From Gammaproteobacteria bacterium (GTDB taxonomy: Bacteria; Pseudomonadota; Gammaproteobacteria; Xanthomonadales; Marinicellaceae): 64,000 bases of DNA. Below the pieces are notes generated by a model. The model saw only the letters and a list, made by a program, of their open reading frames with translations, did no database searches and was not told the DNA's origin. How positions within the stretch are numbered: position 1 is the first letter of the stretch; each line of letters begins with the position of its first letter. The stretch covers positions 62,001 through 126,000 of the forward strand of contig JAWLAO010000007.1 of assembly GCA_041395445.1 (NCBI GenBank), in the 5' to 3' direction. The translations under genes were made by a program, and so were the position numbers. Positions 1 through 9,764 of this stretch are shown here, in pieces.

Positions 1-184
1 GGTTAATTTGGCTGGGACATTAAGCATTCATGCGAGTGAAATGTATTCACGAAATGTGTGGAATTTACTGTCTTTGATGAACAAAGATGGTGGATTTGAA
101 ATCAATTGGGAAGATGATATTTTGGCAGGAAGTAACGTAACAAAAGATGGGCAGACCGTTCATCCAATGGTAGTGGGGAAATAA
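1..184 (+). CDS. pntA: NAD(P) transhydrogenase alpha subunit part 1, C-terminal fragment
   Basis: The gene runs in from before the window; the reading frame starts at base 2 and ends at the TAA at 182-184. About 60 residues are visible, including NLAGTLSIHASEMYSRNVWN and a tail ending in HPMVVGK. This is typical of the end of the NAD-binding domain (dI) of proton-translocating transhydrogenase, where the alpha chain is split in two. The next gene starts two bases after the stop, so the three chains form one operon. The product is a soluble, membrane-attached subunit that takes hydride from NADH. The call rests mainly on context with the two clear downstream subunits. Confidence 0.85.
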   Translation, partial: VNLAGTLSIHASEMYSRNVWNLLSLMNKDGGFEINWEDDILAGSNVTKDGQTVHPMVVGK

Positions 185-185
185 T

Positions 186-494
186 ATGATTGACGGATTT
201 GTAGCACTTTATGTTTTTATGTTAGCGGCATTTGTCGGGAATGAAATTATTTCCAAAGTGCCGGTTGTATTGCATACGCCTTTGATGTCCGGCTCGAATT
301 TTATTCACGGTATTGTGCTGGTTGGAGCTATGGTGGCATTGGGACATGCAGATACACAGCTTGAAAAGGTATTTGGTTTTATTGCTGTGTTTTTAGGAGC
401 CGGTAATGCTGCCGGAGGTTACGTTGTGACGGAACGAATGCTGGAAATGTTCAAGAGTAAGAAAAAAGATAAAAAAGCAGAGGGAGAGAAATAA
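186..494 (+). CDS. pntAB: NAD(P) transhydrogenase alpha subunit part 2 (membrane domain)
   Basis: A 102-residue protein with three hydrophobic segments (about residues 5-22, 38-55 and 60-80) and a lysine-rich end. It contains VPVVLHTPLMSGSNFIHGI, a stretch conserved in the first half of the transhydrogenase membrane domain (dII). A separate short subunit of this kind is usual in bacteria with a three-gene pnt operon. The stop overlaps the next start (TAATG), which suggests coupled translation. Together with PntB it forms the proton channel in the inner membrane. Confidence 0.93.
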   Translation: MIDGFVALYVFMLAAFVGNEIISKVPVVLHTPLMSGSNFIHGIVLVGAMVALGHADTQLEKVFGFIAVFLGAGNAAGGYVVTERMLEMFKSKKKDKKAEGEK

Positions 495-1882
495 TGGGTG
501 GTTTTTTCAGTATGTCTCTGTTGATTAAAGTCAGTTACTTTGTCGCAGCGGTGTTATTCATTGTTGGTTTAAGACGTATGAGTGCTCCGGCGACCGCTCG
601 TGGTGGTATTGTTTGGGCCGGTGTGGGAATGGTAATTGCCACATTGGCTACGTTCTTTACTGATGGAATGCATAATCAGGTTTTAATTATTTCAGCTCTA
701 GCCAGTGCCACAGTTCTTGCGTGGATTAGCGGTAAAAAAGTAGCAATGACCGATATGCCACAAATGGTGGCTCTATATAACGGTATGGGCGGTGGTTCAG
801 CTGCATTTATTGGCGCAATGGAATTATTCAAAGCAGCGAATACGGCACACTCCATGTCTCCGGTTGCGACAACTCTGGCATTGGTTGGTGTGTTTATTGG
901 TGGGATTTCATTGAGTGGTTCTTTGATTGCATTTGGAAAACTACAAGGTCTCATTGATAAGCGTTATACATTTCCGGGACAAAATATTTTCAACGCGTTA
1001 TTCGCAATTGCTGTAATAGCAGCCGGTGTTTATACCTACATGCACATGGAAACCATGAATATCTGGATATTTTTCGGTGGCGCTTTGGTTCTAGGCATTT
1101 TAATGACCATGCCGATTGGCGGTGCAGATATGCCGGTTGTGATTTCGCTTTATAACGCATTCACCGGACTGGCTGTGTCTTTCGAAGGTTATGTGCTACA
1201 GAATGAAGCCATGATAATTGCCGGTATGCTAGTTGGTGCTGCGGGTACTTTATTGACCCAACTCATGGCGAAAGCTATGAACCGCTCTTTGGGCAATGTA
1301 CTGTTTGGTTCAATGGGTGGCGGAGAGTCTGCCTCCGGCGGTGAACAAGGCGAAATGAAAGAAGTTGAAGGAACTGATGCTGCAATTATGATGGCATACT
1401 CAGAGCGCGTTATTATCGTTCCCGGCTATGGTTTGGCTGTTGCTCAGGCTCAACATAAATTATGGGAACTAACACAAATGCTGACAAATAACGGTGTAGA
1501 TGTTAAATTTGCTATTCATCCGGTTGCAGGTCGTATGCCGGGACACATGAATGTGTTACTGGCTGAAGCCGGTGTTCCTTACGATATGATTGAAGATATG
1601 GAAGATATCAATCCTCAATTCAATCAGGCTGATGTTGCCTTGGTTATCGGGGCAAATGACGTTGTTAACCCGGCAGCGCGTGATGATCCCGGCTCAACTA
1701 TTTACGGAATGCCAATTCTGGAAGTGGATAACTCAAAAAATGTGATTGTTATCAAACGTGGTCGCGGAACTGGTTTTGCCGGGATTCAAAATGGCTTGTT
1801 CTTCAAGGATAATACCAAGATGCTATTTGGCGATGCACAAGATGCTGTCAGTGAGCTCATTCAAGGAATGAAAGAGCTTTGA
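494..1882 (+). CDS. pntB: NAD(P) transhydrogenase subunit beta
   Basis: A 462-residue protein of the usual length. The first 270 residues or so are a series of membrane helices, followed by a short linker rich in G and E and then the NADP-binding domain (dIII, about residues 305-460). Landmarks are the nucleotide-binding GYGLAVAQAQH, the segment HPVAGRMPGHMNVLLAEA and the segment VIGANDVVNPAA. It couples hydride transfer from NADH to NADP+ with proton entry, supplying NADPH. It is preceded by a good purine-rich ribosome site (gagggaga) and followed by a strong terminator, so it ends the operon. Confidence 0.97.
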   Translation: MGGFFSMSLLIKVSYFVAAVLFIVGLRRMSAPATARGGIVWAGVGMVIATLATFFTDGMHNQVLIISALASATVLAWISGKKVAMTDMPQMVALYNGMGGGSAAFIGAMELFKAANTAHSMSPVATTLALVGVFIGGISLSGSLIAFGKLQGLIDKRYTFPGQNIFNALFAIAVIAAGVYTYMHMETMNIWIFFGGALVLGILMTMPIGGADMPVVISLYNAFTGLAVSFEGYVLQNEAMIIAGMLVGAAGTLLTQLMAKAMNRSLGNVLFGSMGGGESASGGEQGEMKEVEGTDAAIMMAYSERVIIVPGYGLAVAQAQHKLWELTQMLTNNGVDVKFAIHPVAGRMPGHMNVLLAEAGVPYDMIEDMEDINPQFNQADVALVIGANDVVNPAARDDPGSTIYGMPILEVDNSKNVIVIKRGRGTGFAGIQNGLFFKDNTKMLFGDAQDAVSELIQGMKEL

Positions 1883-1902
1883 TTGAGTAGGTGTCATGAA
1901 TC

Positions 1903-1932
1903 AAAAAAGGGCAGGCAATTCTGCCCTTTTTT
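1903..1932 (+). terminator. Rho-independent terminator of the pnt operon
   Basis: The inverted repeat AAAAAAGGGCAG / CTGCCCTTTTTT with a 6-base loop (gcaatt) and a T-run lies about 20 bases after the pntB stop. Confidence 0.9.
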
Positions 1933-2001
1933 ATATGCAATACTCAATTTTCTTATCCAATTTCCACTAATATAAATTGACACCTATCAAGTAAATTCTA
2001 A

Positions 2002-2265
2002 ATTCCAACTGCAACCCGTTCAATTGTTGATGATCCTGTATTTGTGAATCCAGGTAATAGGGATTTTCATATTGACTCGGCTCTTTCACCGGCTGTTGAC
2101 TATTGTGATAATTCAAAAGCAGGGACTTTGCAACAAGATATAGACTATGAAATTCGAGGTTGGGATGATCCCAATGTACCGGGGAATGTTTTTGGAGCTT
2201 TTGATGTTGGTGCCGATGAAACTTATGAGAATGATGTGATTTTCAGAAACGGATTCGAACCATAA
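2002..2265 (+). pseudogene. 3' stub of an exported beta-helix-type protein gene
   Basis: An open frame that begins directly after an in-frame TAA at 1999 and has no proper start or ribosome site. The 87 residues match the end of the intact protein at 37465-39372: both share a DYCDNS segment, then a GAxDVGADE / GAWDLGADE segment, and then the tail DVIFRNGFEP (DVIFIDSFDW in the intact protein). The rest of the gene is missing, so it looks like the leftover 3' end of a paralogue lost by deletion. It lies just downstream of the pnt terminator. A start at the GTG at 2044 is possible but would give a 73-residue protein without a signal peptide. Confidence 0.7.
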
Positions 2266-2489
2266 CAAGATTTGTTAAAAAATAACCTTAAACTTACTTT
2301 ACAAAGATATAATAGAAATCTCAAGATAAGGTCAGAGGAGTGCTTTGGATAAAAAACAAGTGAAAGGCAGTTGTTTATGTGGTGAGGTTAGTTATCAATA
2401 TTCAGGTGATGCAATGGTTTTTCAATACTGCCACTGCTCCAGATGTCGGAAATTTACAGGTTCGGCTCATGCTTCAAATATTATTATAA

Positions 2490-3667
2490 GAGACCTTTGC
2501 TTGATTCATAAAAATTTCTGATTTTTTCGATTTTCGATAAAAAACCACTATTTGTTCCGATTTTCTTAATCCCGACTAGCTTTTTGAGGGCTAATCGGGG
2601 TGTTTTGCCATATTTCAGGCACAACTATTTTGTATTTTTACCGCTCTTTTAAGGTTATATGCCATGGCAGCAAAGCCTATTGATGTATGTAATTGCATTA
2701 ATCCTCCATGTCTGCTTTGGCAATGCCATAATGTAGCTTCAGAATGCCGAACACACTTTAACACGGTTCCTAACTTGAGACCTCCAAGTATTTGCCAGCC
2801 TTTGTTTCTCCAGTCAGAGGCTTGTTGCGGTGGGCTCGCTCGTGTATTTCATTTTTTATTTTGTTCCTTTGAAGATACTCATCATGTTCCTTGCTTTTAT
2901 AGGCACTATCAGCATAAGCTTGAGATTCCTCTCCTGTAGTGTTCTTAAATTGTTTAGAATCAATGCTCATTGGCAGGCAGTACAGGTGTATTTTGTAAAA
3001 AAGGCATCTTCATCACTGTTACCATGAAGTTTAAAACCATAAGTGGTTTTGAGCTTCTCATCTGAACCTTTTTACTGGTATAAGCAGCATCTTTATCCTG
3101 TGTATTCTCACCGCTTTTTCCATTTTTAGGACGAGAGTTTTTTTGGCTTCGATTATTGTGGCGTCAATAATACTGACTCCTCCGGCTCCTAATCATAATG
3201 TTTTGTTCCAAAGTTGTTGGTTGATTTCTTCAAATAAAACTTCTGCCAGTTTTAATTTTCCAATCAGTTTATGGAAACGCCAGATAACAGTATGATCCGG
3301 TGTTCCATCACTTAAACCAAGTCCGGTAAAACGACGAAATAATAAATCTCGTGCCAATTGTTTTTCCATGCCTTCATCACTCAGTCTATACCATTGTTGC
3401 AGTAACATGATTTTAAACATTAATAGCGGAGGCCATGCCGGCTCTCCTCGTTTGGATGAAAACATATCTCTCAGATGAGCTTCAATTCGACTCCAGTCCA
3501 GTAATTCATGAATATCATCGAGTTCTTCAAGGGATTTATGGTGACTAGCTAATGAGTCGGCTAAGCTTGATTGGCTAAGTTGTTTCCAAGACATGATTTT
3601 AATAAATTTTGTGAACTATGGTAGTTTAACATTTTTTCAAATTTCTTGTGTTTCGAGCAAAGGTCTC
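2490..3667 (-). mobile_element. Decayed IS5-like insertion sequence, copy A
   Basis: An element of 1178 bases bounded by imperfect inverted ends (GAGACCTTTGCTTGATTCA on the left, the complement of GAGACCTTTGCTCGAAACA on the right). It is flanked by a 5-base direct repeat, TATAA, at 2485-2489 and 3668-3672. It is nearly identical along its whole length to the element at 34097-35275, but inverted and carrying several small insertions and deletions in the transposase gene. It interrupts a GFA-family gene. Confidence 0.92.
2615..3594 (-). pseudogene. IS5-family transposase, frameshifted copy
   Basis: The first 130 residues match the intact transposase at 34170-35150 exactly (MSWKQLSQSSLADSLAS...). 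The frame is then lost after NQQL, where one base is missing relative to the intact copy. Further single-base changes follow (for example an extra G in the GATTAGGAGCC segment and extra A's before CTCTCGTCC). The segment YADSAYKSKEHDEYLQ is readable in another frame at 2770-2970. The element probably cannot move on its own, but its ends are close enough to the intact copy's to be mobilised by that transposase. Confidence 0.9.
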
Positions 3668-3948
3668 TATAAGTCCGGAACAGTTATCAGTGGATAACCG
3701 GTGAGGAAATGGTCGGAAGGTATGAACTCCCTGAAACGAAACATTTTGCCACATCTTTTTGTAAGAAATGTGGTTCTTCATTACCATGGAATACTCAGAG
3801 TGGAAAGGCGGTTGTTGTTCCGGCAGGCACATTGGATGATGATCCTGATATAAAACCAAGGCACAATATCTTTTATGCAAACAAAGCACCGTGGTACGAA
3901 GAGGTCGGTTGCCTGAATAAATTCGATGCTTCTCCAGTAAAAGATTAA

Positions 3949-5892
3949 TTAACTTTGTAACTGCTTTAAATTTCGATACTGTTCCAATGCTTCCGGATTT
4001 GCGAGTGCGTCGGTGTTGTTTACAGGGCGATTGTGGATAACATTACGAACTGCTATTTCAACAATTTTGCCGCTCAAGGTTTTTGGAATCGCTGTCACCT
4101 GAATCACTTTCGCTGGGACATGGCGTGGAGTGGTGTTACTGCGAATTGTGGTTTTAATTTTATTTGTTAATTCTTCATTGAGTTGCATCTTATTTTGAAG
4201 AACAACAAATAATATCACGCGAACATCTCCATCCCAGTCTTGGCCAACAGCGATAGATTCTATCACTTCCGGTAATTTTTCCACTTGGCGATAAATTTCG
4301 GCAGTACCGATTCGTACTCCACCTGGGTTGAGGGTGGCATCAGACCGACCATAAATTGTTAATCCGTGGTTTTCAGTAATTTTGGCTAAATCGCCGTGAC
4401 ACCAGATATTGTCAAATTTGTCGAAATAGGCACTTTTGTATTTTTCATCATTGCTATCGTTCCAGAATTTCACCGGCATCGCAGGAAAAGCATTCATACA
4501 GGATAGTTCTCCGGCTTCATTAAATACTCTTTCTCCGTCATCGCTGAGAATAGCGACGTCCAAACCCAGCCCTAAACATTGGAGTTCACCTTTGTAAACC
4601 GGAAGTGCGGGATTTCCAAGAGCAAAGCAAGAACAAATATCTGTCCCACCGGAAATTGAAGACAAACAAACATCCGATTTCCAGTTGTTATAGACGAAAT
4701 CGTAGTTTTCCGGCATCAAAGGTGAGCCTGTGGAAAAGATAGTTGTTAGATTTTCAAACTGACGGTTATGATTCGGAATCACTCCTGCTTTCTCAATCGC
4801 AGAAATCCACTTGGCACTGGTTCCAAAATGTGTAATTTTGTATTTTTCAACCATATCCAGCAAGCGATTGCCATCGGGATAGAATGGAGAACCGTCATAA
4901 ATAAACAAACCCGCACCTGTTGTCAGTGTCGAAACCATCCAGTTCCACATCATCCAGCCGCAAGTGGTGAAATAAAACAGTTTGCTTTCCTCTGTCACAT
5001 TACTGTGCAGAACCAGTTCTTTCTTGTGTTGCAGTAGAATTCCACCATGTCCATGAACAATACACTTTGGCTTACCGGTTGTTCCGGAAGAATAAAGAAT
5101 ATATAAAGGATGTTTAAACTCGACCGGCTCGAAATAAACCTCTTGATTGTTGTTATTTAGAGCGTTACTCCAGACAGTTACATCGCTATTTTCGGTTTTG
5201 GGGTTCACAAATGGAATTAAAATAACATCTTCAATCGACGGGATTTTCTCTCTGATAATTTTAACTTTTTCGAGGCAATCATGAGCTTTGCCATTGTAAT
5301 AATAGGCGTCAGTAGTGAATAAAATTTTTGCTTCCACTTGTCCAAAACGATCCACTACACCTTCAAAACCGAAATCCGGTGAGGTCGAAGTCCAAATGGC
5401 TCCGAGCGAAGTTGTTGCCAGCATGGCAATGATTGTTTGTGGAATGTTCGGTAAAAAACCGGCAACCACATCGTCTTTTTTGATACCTTTTTGTTTCAGA
5501 AAAAACTGTAATCGCGCAACTTGAGAATAAATATCCTGATATGAATATTGGCAATATTCTCTTTTTTCATTTTCAAACTCAATAGCGATTTTGTCGCTAC
5601 GGTTTTTTAGAATGTTCTGAGCATAATTTAATGTTCCACCAACAAACCACTCGCTATCGATTTTGTGACTCCCTTCGACAAAAACAGTATCAGATTGCCT
5701 GATAAAATCAATTTCACAAAACTCAACAACAGCCTGCCAGAAATGACTGGCTTCATTGATTGAAAATTGATGCAACTGCTGATAATTGTTGATGTTCAAT
5801 TCATATTTGCTATTTACAAACTCTATAAATTTGGTGATTTGTAAGTTACTGATAGATTCTGAATTGGGTTTCCAAATAGCTATTTGTGACAT
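3949..5892 (-). CDS. Acetoacetyl-CoA synthetase (acetoacetate--CoA ligase)
   Basis: A 647-residue adenylate-forming enzyme of the length normal for acetoacetyl-CoA synthetases. The ATP-binding P-loop YSSGTTGKPK lies near residue 267. It is followed by the family-typical CIVHGHGGILLQHKKE and TTCGWMMWNW. The hinge region GRSDATLNPGGVRIGTAEIY is clear, and the C-terminal TLSGKIVEIAV carries the catalytic lysine near residue 613. It activates acetoacetate to acetoacetyl-CoA in the cytosol, feeding ketone bodies or leucine-derived acetoacetate into central or polymer metabolism. It stands alone, convergent with the broken GFA gene with no gap between stops. Acetyl- or propionyl-CoA synthetase is less likely, given the N-terminal WKPNSESISNLQITKFIEFV type of start. 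Confidence 0.93.
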   Translation of the reverse strand: MSQIAIWKPNSESISNLQITKFIEFVNSKYELNINNYQQLHQFSINEASHFWQAVVEFCEIDFIRQSDTVFVEGSHKIDSEWFVGGTLNYAQNILKNRSDKIAIEFENEKREYCQYSYQDIYSQVARLQFFLKQKGIKKDDVVAGFLPNIPQTIIAMLATTSLGAIWTSTSPDFGFEGVVDRFGQVEAKILFTTDAYYYNGKAHDCLEKVKIIREKIPSIEDVILIPFVNPKTENSDVTVWSNALNNNNQEVYFEPVEFKHPLYILYSSGTTGKPKCIVHGHGGILLQHKKELVLHSNVTEESKLFYFTTCGWMMWNWMVSTLTTGAGLFIYDGSPFYPDGNRLLDMVEKYKITHFGTSAKWISAIEKAGVIPNHNRQFENLTTIFSTGSPLMPENYDFVYNNWKSDVCLSSISGGTDICSCFALGNPALPVYKGELQCLGLGLDVAILSDDGERVFNEAGELSCMNAFPAMPVKFWNDSNDEKYKSAYFDKFDNIWCHGDLAKITENHGLTIYGRSDATLNPGGVRIGTAEIYRQVEKLPEVIESIAVGQDWDGDVRVILFVVLQNKMQLNEELTNKIKTTIRSNTTPRHVPAKVIQVTAIPKTLSGKIVEIAVRNVIHNRPVNNTDALANPEALEQYRNLKQLQS

Positions 5893-6088
5893 GAGTTGTA
5901 TGCTGAATATCTGATTTTCGCTATTTTATCAGAGCTGGTATTGTGTGTCATTATTCATAAATTATGAAACTTAATCTTTAAGATTTAAAGAAAGCTTGAT
6001 TAAGGATTAAGTTTATATCAAATATTATTTTTCTAAATGGAATAAATAATCCTTGGGTGATATAATTTTTCCTTTTGGGAGGAATGTA

Positions 6089-7983
6089 ATGAGGATTATC
6101 AACACATTATTTTTATTGATGTTAGTCATTTTAGTGTCTGCGATTAAAGCAGAAGTAGTAGATGTTGAAGAGGACTTTCTAAAGCAAAATTATAAGCCGG
6201 CTCCAAACCCGCAGGGCCGTGTTTATACTTCGATTGAAACTGCAGATGAGGAGCAAAGAAAAGAAGCCGCTTATGATATTAGAGCAGTATTTATGAAGTT
6301 AAACCATTTGTAGAAAAGCCTCAAATGACCGCCTGATTCTGGGATAGGAACTGCTCAATTAGCGGCGAAGCTCTTTATTCTGAGAGTTTAGAAAATACTT
6401 TAGGTGTAGGTCCAACAGCTCCGACCCCATATTTGGATACAACCAGCTATCCATGGAATACCATCCTAAACTGGTGACGATGCGTTTTAATGTTGGCGGT
6501 ACTGATTATTATTACAATTGTAGTGCTTGGTCAGCAGGTAACTTTCATCTTGTGACCTGGGGCATTGTATTTATAACTTTGATCCCAATGATGATGGTGA
6601 TCGGATCAGAAATGGGCTGATGATGTTTGGGCAATTCCGGCACAAACGGATAAGGTTGCTCCTTTGATTGCGGAACGGGCTATTGTGGTGATTGGCCTTA
6701 TGGGCATGCAAGGGCGACTCGCGAGATCTTATTCTGGTTGGACTGTCGATCATAATCATGATCATGATTGGGGTGTAATTATATGGATCGAGGAAATATG
6801 GGTCAAAGAACCGGTTGGATGGGCAGAGACAGCACTCCGGGTGCTTCTGTTAAATTTTAATTGGTTATCATTGAAACACCGTATGTCCCAGATGGCTACA
6901 GTTGTTCAATATAAAGGTTTTGATTCCAATAATGTAGTTAGTACTACCGATTTTCGTATTGAACTGAGTGCATTTATTTATGGAGGCCATAGTGGCGGAC
7001 CATCGTGGAAATACGTTGATGGAAATAGATACGTTGTCGGTATTCATTCAACATCCAATCGTGTGGGATCGGCTCACGATACTCTGTTAACGACCGGGAA
7101 GAGAACTGATTTGGACAATTTTATGACAGCCGATGTAACAATACGTCCACCAACAAACATGGTTGATATTACGGAATATTTGTTTGATGGAGTTCCTCAT
7201 AAAAGTATTAGTAAGACGCTAGTTGGAAAAGGGGAGCATTTGACAATGGACTATTCTGTTTTGAATGCAGGTTTTACCAATTTAACCAACGATATTCCTG
7301 TTTTTATTATGGCATCAACGAATGAGTTGATTTCGACAAGCGATACCTTGATTGGCTCAGATTTACACTCAGATGATATCTCAACTTATACTTTTCGTAC
7401 ATTTACAAGTGATGTAACTATTCCAAATAGTTTGGCAGCCGGTGATTATACTTTAGGTGTTTTGATGTCGGTGAATGGTGAGTATGGTAACGAATTGTTA
7501 TGTAATGGAACAGCTTGTTCGAACAATATTGCGGTAGCTAATCAAGTTTTGACGGTAGAAGATTGTATTGTTGATGCTTATGAGGATGATGAAATTGCTC
7601 TGTTGGGTACAGTTTTGAATTCAGGGACACCTCAAGCACATAACATTTGTGCAACAGGTGATAAGGACTGGTATCGATTTACCATTCCAAGTGGTGATAA
7701 TGCAGATGTTGTTCTTAGAACTTTTGGGACTTCTGGTGATACCGAAATGTTTTTATATAGATATAATCCTTTTCCAACTCTTGAGCTAATTGAATCAGAT
7801 GATGACTCAGGCCCATCGTTATTTTCAACAATCGACAGAACTTGCGATACAGATCCTTTGTCACCGGGAACTTATTATGTGAAAGTTGAAGAGCATCTAA
7901 ATAATTCCAGAATAGCAGAATACAATATGGTTGCTGATTATGTTCATTGTGGAGATTTAATATTCAAAGATGGCTTTGAATAA
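6089..7983 (+). pseudogene. Exported trypsin-like serine protease gene with many frameshifts
   Basis: The start is the ATG at 6089 behind GGGAGG (6077-6082), followed by a signal peptide (MRIINTLFLLMLVILVSAIKA). From about 6290 to 6850 the protein continues only by jumping between frames, at least six times. The catalytic triad can still be pieced together: GHCIYNFDPNDDGD near 6561, DHDWGVII near 6760 and GGHSGGPSW at 6982-7010. The last part, readable from about 6900, holds a CARDB-like stretch, then a pre-peptidase C-terminal (PPC) type domain (DKDWYRFTIPSG ... LSPGTYYVKVEEH), and ends in DLIFKDGFE. This is a secreted S1-family protease with two C-terminal accessory domains, now broken unless the indels are sequencing errors. 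The GFE tail is shared with two other genes here. Confidence 0.82.
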
Positions 7984-8011
7984 TTTTTAACACAATAAAA
8001 GAAACATGATA

Positions 8012-8041
8012 AAGCCGGTTTGATATGAACCGGCTTTTTTT
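8012..8041 (+). terminator. Rho-independent terminator after the protease pseudogene
   Basis: The inverted repeat AAGCCGGTT / AACCGGCTT with a short loop and seven T's begins about 30 bases after the stop. Confidence 0.88.
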
Positions 8042-8117
8042 GTTGTTTAATTTTCTGTAAATTACAAACAATCCAGTTATAATGTGAAACTTGGTTTTTT
8101 GTTTGTGAGAAAAGGTA

Positions 8118-9764
8118 ATGACACGAGAATCGATGGAGTTTGATGTTGTAATTGTTGGAGGTGGTCCATCAGGGCTTTCAGCAGCGATACGGTTGGCACA
8201 AATTTCACAGGAAAAAGGCAAAGATTGGCAGATTGCTTTGGTTGAGAAAGGCTCGGAGATTGGAGCTCATATCATTTCCGGAGCGGTTATTGAACCAACA
8301 GCTTTGAATGAATTGTTTCCCGATTGGAAAAACATGGGAGCACCACTGACAACCGAAGTGAGTGGTGACGAATTTTACTATTTGCGTTCTCAACAAAAAT
8401 CCACAAAAGTTCCTAACTTTTTAATTCCAAAACCGATGAGAAATCACGGTAATTACATCATTTCTCTTGGCAATCTATGCCGTTGGTTGGGTGAACAGGC
8501 GGAGAACCTTGGTGTAAATATTTTTCCGGGCTTTCCCGCATCAGAAATCGTTTATGATGAAAACAACCAAGTTAAAGGGGTGATTACCGCCGATATGGGC
8601 ATAGACTCAGAAGGGAATGAAAAAGCCGGATTTGAACCCGGATATGAGCTTTTAGCGAAGCATACTATTTTTTCTGAGGGTTGTCGTGGGCACTTAGGAA
8701 AACAACTCATTGAGAAATTTGAATTAGACAAAAACGCTGATCCGCAACATTATGGCATTGGCATCAAAGAAATCTGGCAAATTGATGAAGATAAGTCACA
8801 CCCCGGAAAAGTTGTCCATACGTTGGGTTGGCCTTTAAATAATCACACTGAAGGCGGCGGATTTTTGTATCACTATGAAAAAGGCAAGGTGGCATTAGGC
8901 TTTATTGTTGCTTTAAATTATGATAATCCTTATCTCAGTCCGTTTGAGGAGTTTCAGCGCTGGAAACACAATCCGGTGATAAAAAATGTGATTGAAAACG
9001 GCAAAAGAGTTTCCTACGGTGCCAGAGCGCTGAATAAAGGCGGAATGCAATCTCTCCCGAAACTCGAAGTCCCGGGTGCTTGCTTGACCGGTTGTGATGC
9101 CGGCTTTTTGAATCCTGCGAAAATCAAGGGAACTCACACCGCTATGAAAACCGGAATGTTAGCAGCCGAAAGTATTGCGGAAAATTTATTGAGAGAAGAT
9201 TCGCAAGATGTTTCCACAAATTATTCGGAATCCGTGCAGAATTCATGGGTTTATTCAGAGTTGAAAACATCGAGAAACTTTGAACCCTCCTTGAATAAGT
9301 TCGGAACATTTTTTGGCGCTGCTTTTACATTTATTGATCAAAATATTTTCAGAGGAAAACTGCCATTCACGCTGCATAATCGCAAACCTGATTACAGTTG
9401 TTTGAAATCGGCACAAGACTCTAAGAAAATTGAATATCCAAAACCGGACAATACAATCAGTTTCGATCGATTGTCATCGGTTTTCCTGTCGAGCACCAAT
9501 CATGAAGAAAACCAACCGTGTCATTTGCAGCTAACTGACGAAACGATACCGGTTAATGTAAATTTGGCAAAGTGGGATGAGCCGGCACAAAGATATTGTC
9601 CTGCGGCTGTATATGAAATTGTTGAAGAAAATAATGTGACAAGTTTTAGAATAAACTCGCAAAATTGTGTACACTGCAAAACCTGTGATATCAAAGACCC
9701 AAGTCAGAATATTACTTGGGTGACTCCGGAAGGTGGCGGAGGTCCGAACTACTCAAATATGTAA
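8118..9764 (+). CDS. Electron transfer flavoprotein-ubiquinone oxidoreductase
   Basis: A 548-residue protein, the normal size for ETF-QO. An N-terminal FAD-binding DVVIVGGGPSGLSAAIRLAQ is followed by IGAHIISGAVIEPTAL and GCRGHLGKQL. The 4Fe-4S cluster ligands lie at the C-terminus (CPAAVYEI, then NCVHCKTCDIKDPSQNITW). It is a membrane-surface enzyme that passes electrons from reduced ETF, and so from fatty-acid and amino-acid dehydrogenases, to ubiquinone. The start at 8118 has the ribosome site AAAGG. Its stop overlaps the start of the next gene (TAATG). Confidence 0.97.
   Translation: MTRESMEFDVVIVGGGPSGLSAAIRLAQISQEKGKDWQIALVEKGSEIGAHIISGAVIEPTALNELFPDWKNMGAPLTTEVSGDEFYYLRSQQKSTKVPNFLIPKPMRNHGNYIISLGNLCRWLGEQAENLGVNIFPGFPASEIVYDENNQVKGVITADMGIDSEGNEKAGFEPGYELLAKHTIFSEGCRGHLGKQLIEKFELDKNADPQHYGIGIKEIWQIDEDKSHPGKVVHTLGWPLNNHTEGGGFLYHYEKGKVALGFIVALNYDNPYLSPFEEFQRWKHNPVIKNVIENGKRVSYGARALNKGGMQSLPKLEVPGACLTGCDAGFLNPAKIKGTHTAMKTGMLAAESIAENLLREDSQDVSTNYSESVQNSWVYSELKTSRNFEPSLNKFGTFFGAAFTFIDQNIFRGKLPFTLHNRKPDYSCLKSAQDSKKIEYPKPDNTISFDRLSSVFLSSTNHEENQPCHLQLTDETIPVNVNLAKWDEPAQRYCPAAVYEIVEENNVTSFRINSQNCVHCKTCDIKDPSQNITWVTPEGGGGPNYSNM

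Larger units (their letters stand above)
2345..3948 (+). pseudogene. GFA-family (CENP-V/Gfa) protein gene, split by an IS and frameshifted
   Basis: The 5' part (TTG start at 2345, ribosome site GAGGAG at 2335-2340) encodes GSCLCGEVSYQY, then YCHCSRCRKFTGSAHAS. These are the first zinc-binding cysteines of the GFA fold. The reading is cut at 2489 by the insertion element at 2490-3667. The 3' part resumes at 3668 and encodes GRYELPETKHFATSFCKKCG and SLPWNTQSG, ending at 3948. After removing the element and one TATAA copy, the two halves join, but one extra base near 3685 still breaks the frame (SPEQL, then QWITGEEMVGRYELP in the next frame). The gene is therefore doubly inactivated. Its stop abuts that of the convergent acetoacetyl-CoA synthetase gene. 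GFA-family proteins bind zinc and some act on glutathione adducts; the exact substrate is unknown. Confidence 0.85.

Noticed and set aside
2664..3027. Short open frames inside IS copy A on the plus strand
   Set aside because: They lie opposite the decayed transposase gene and match its complementary strand only.
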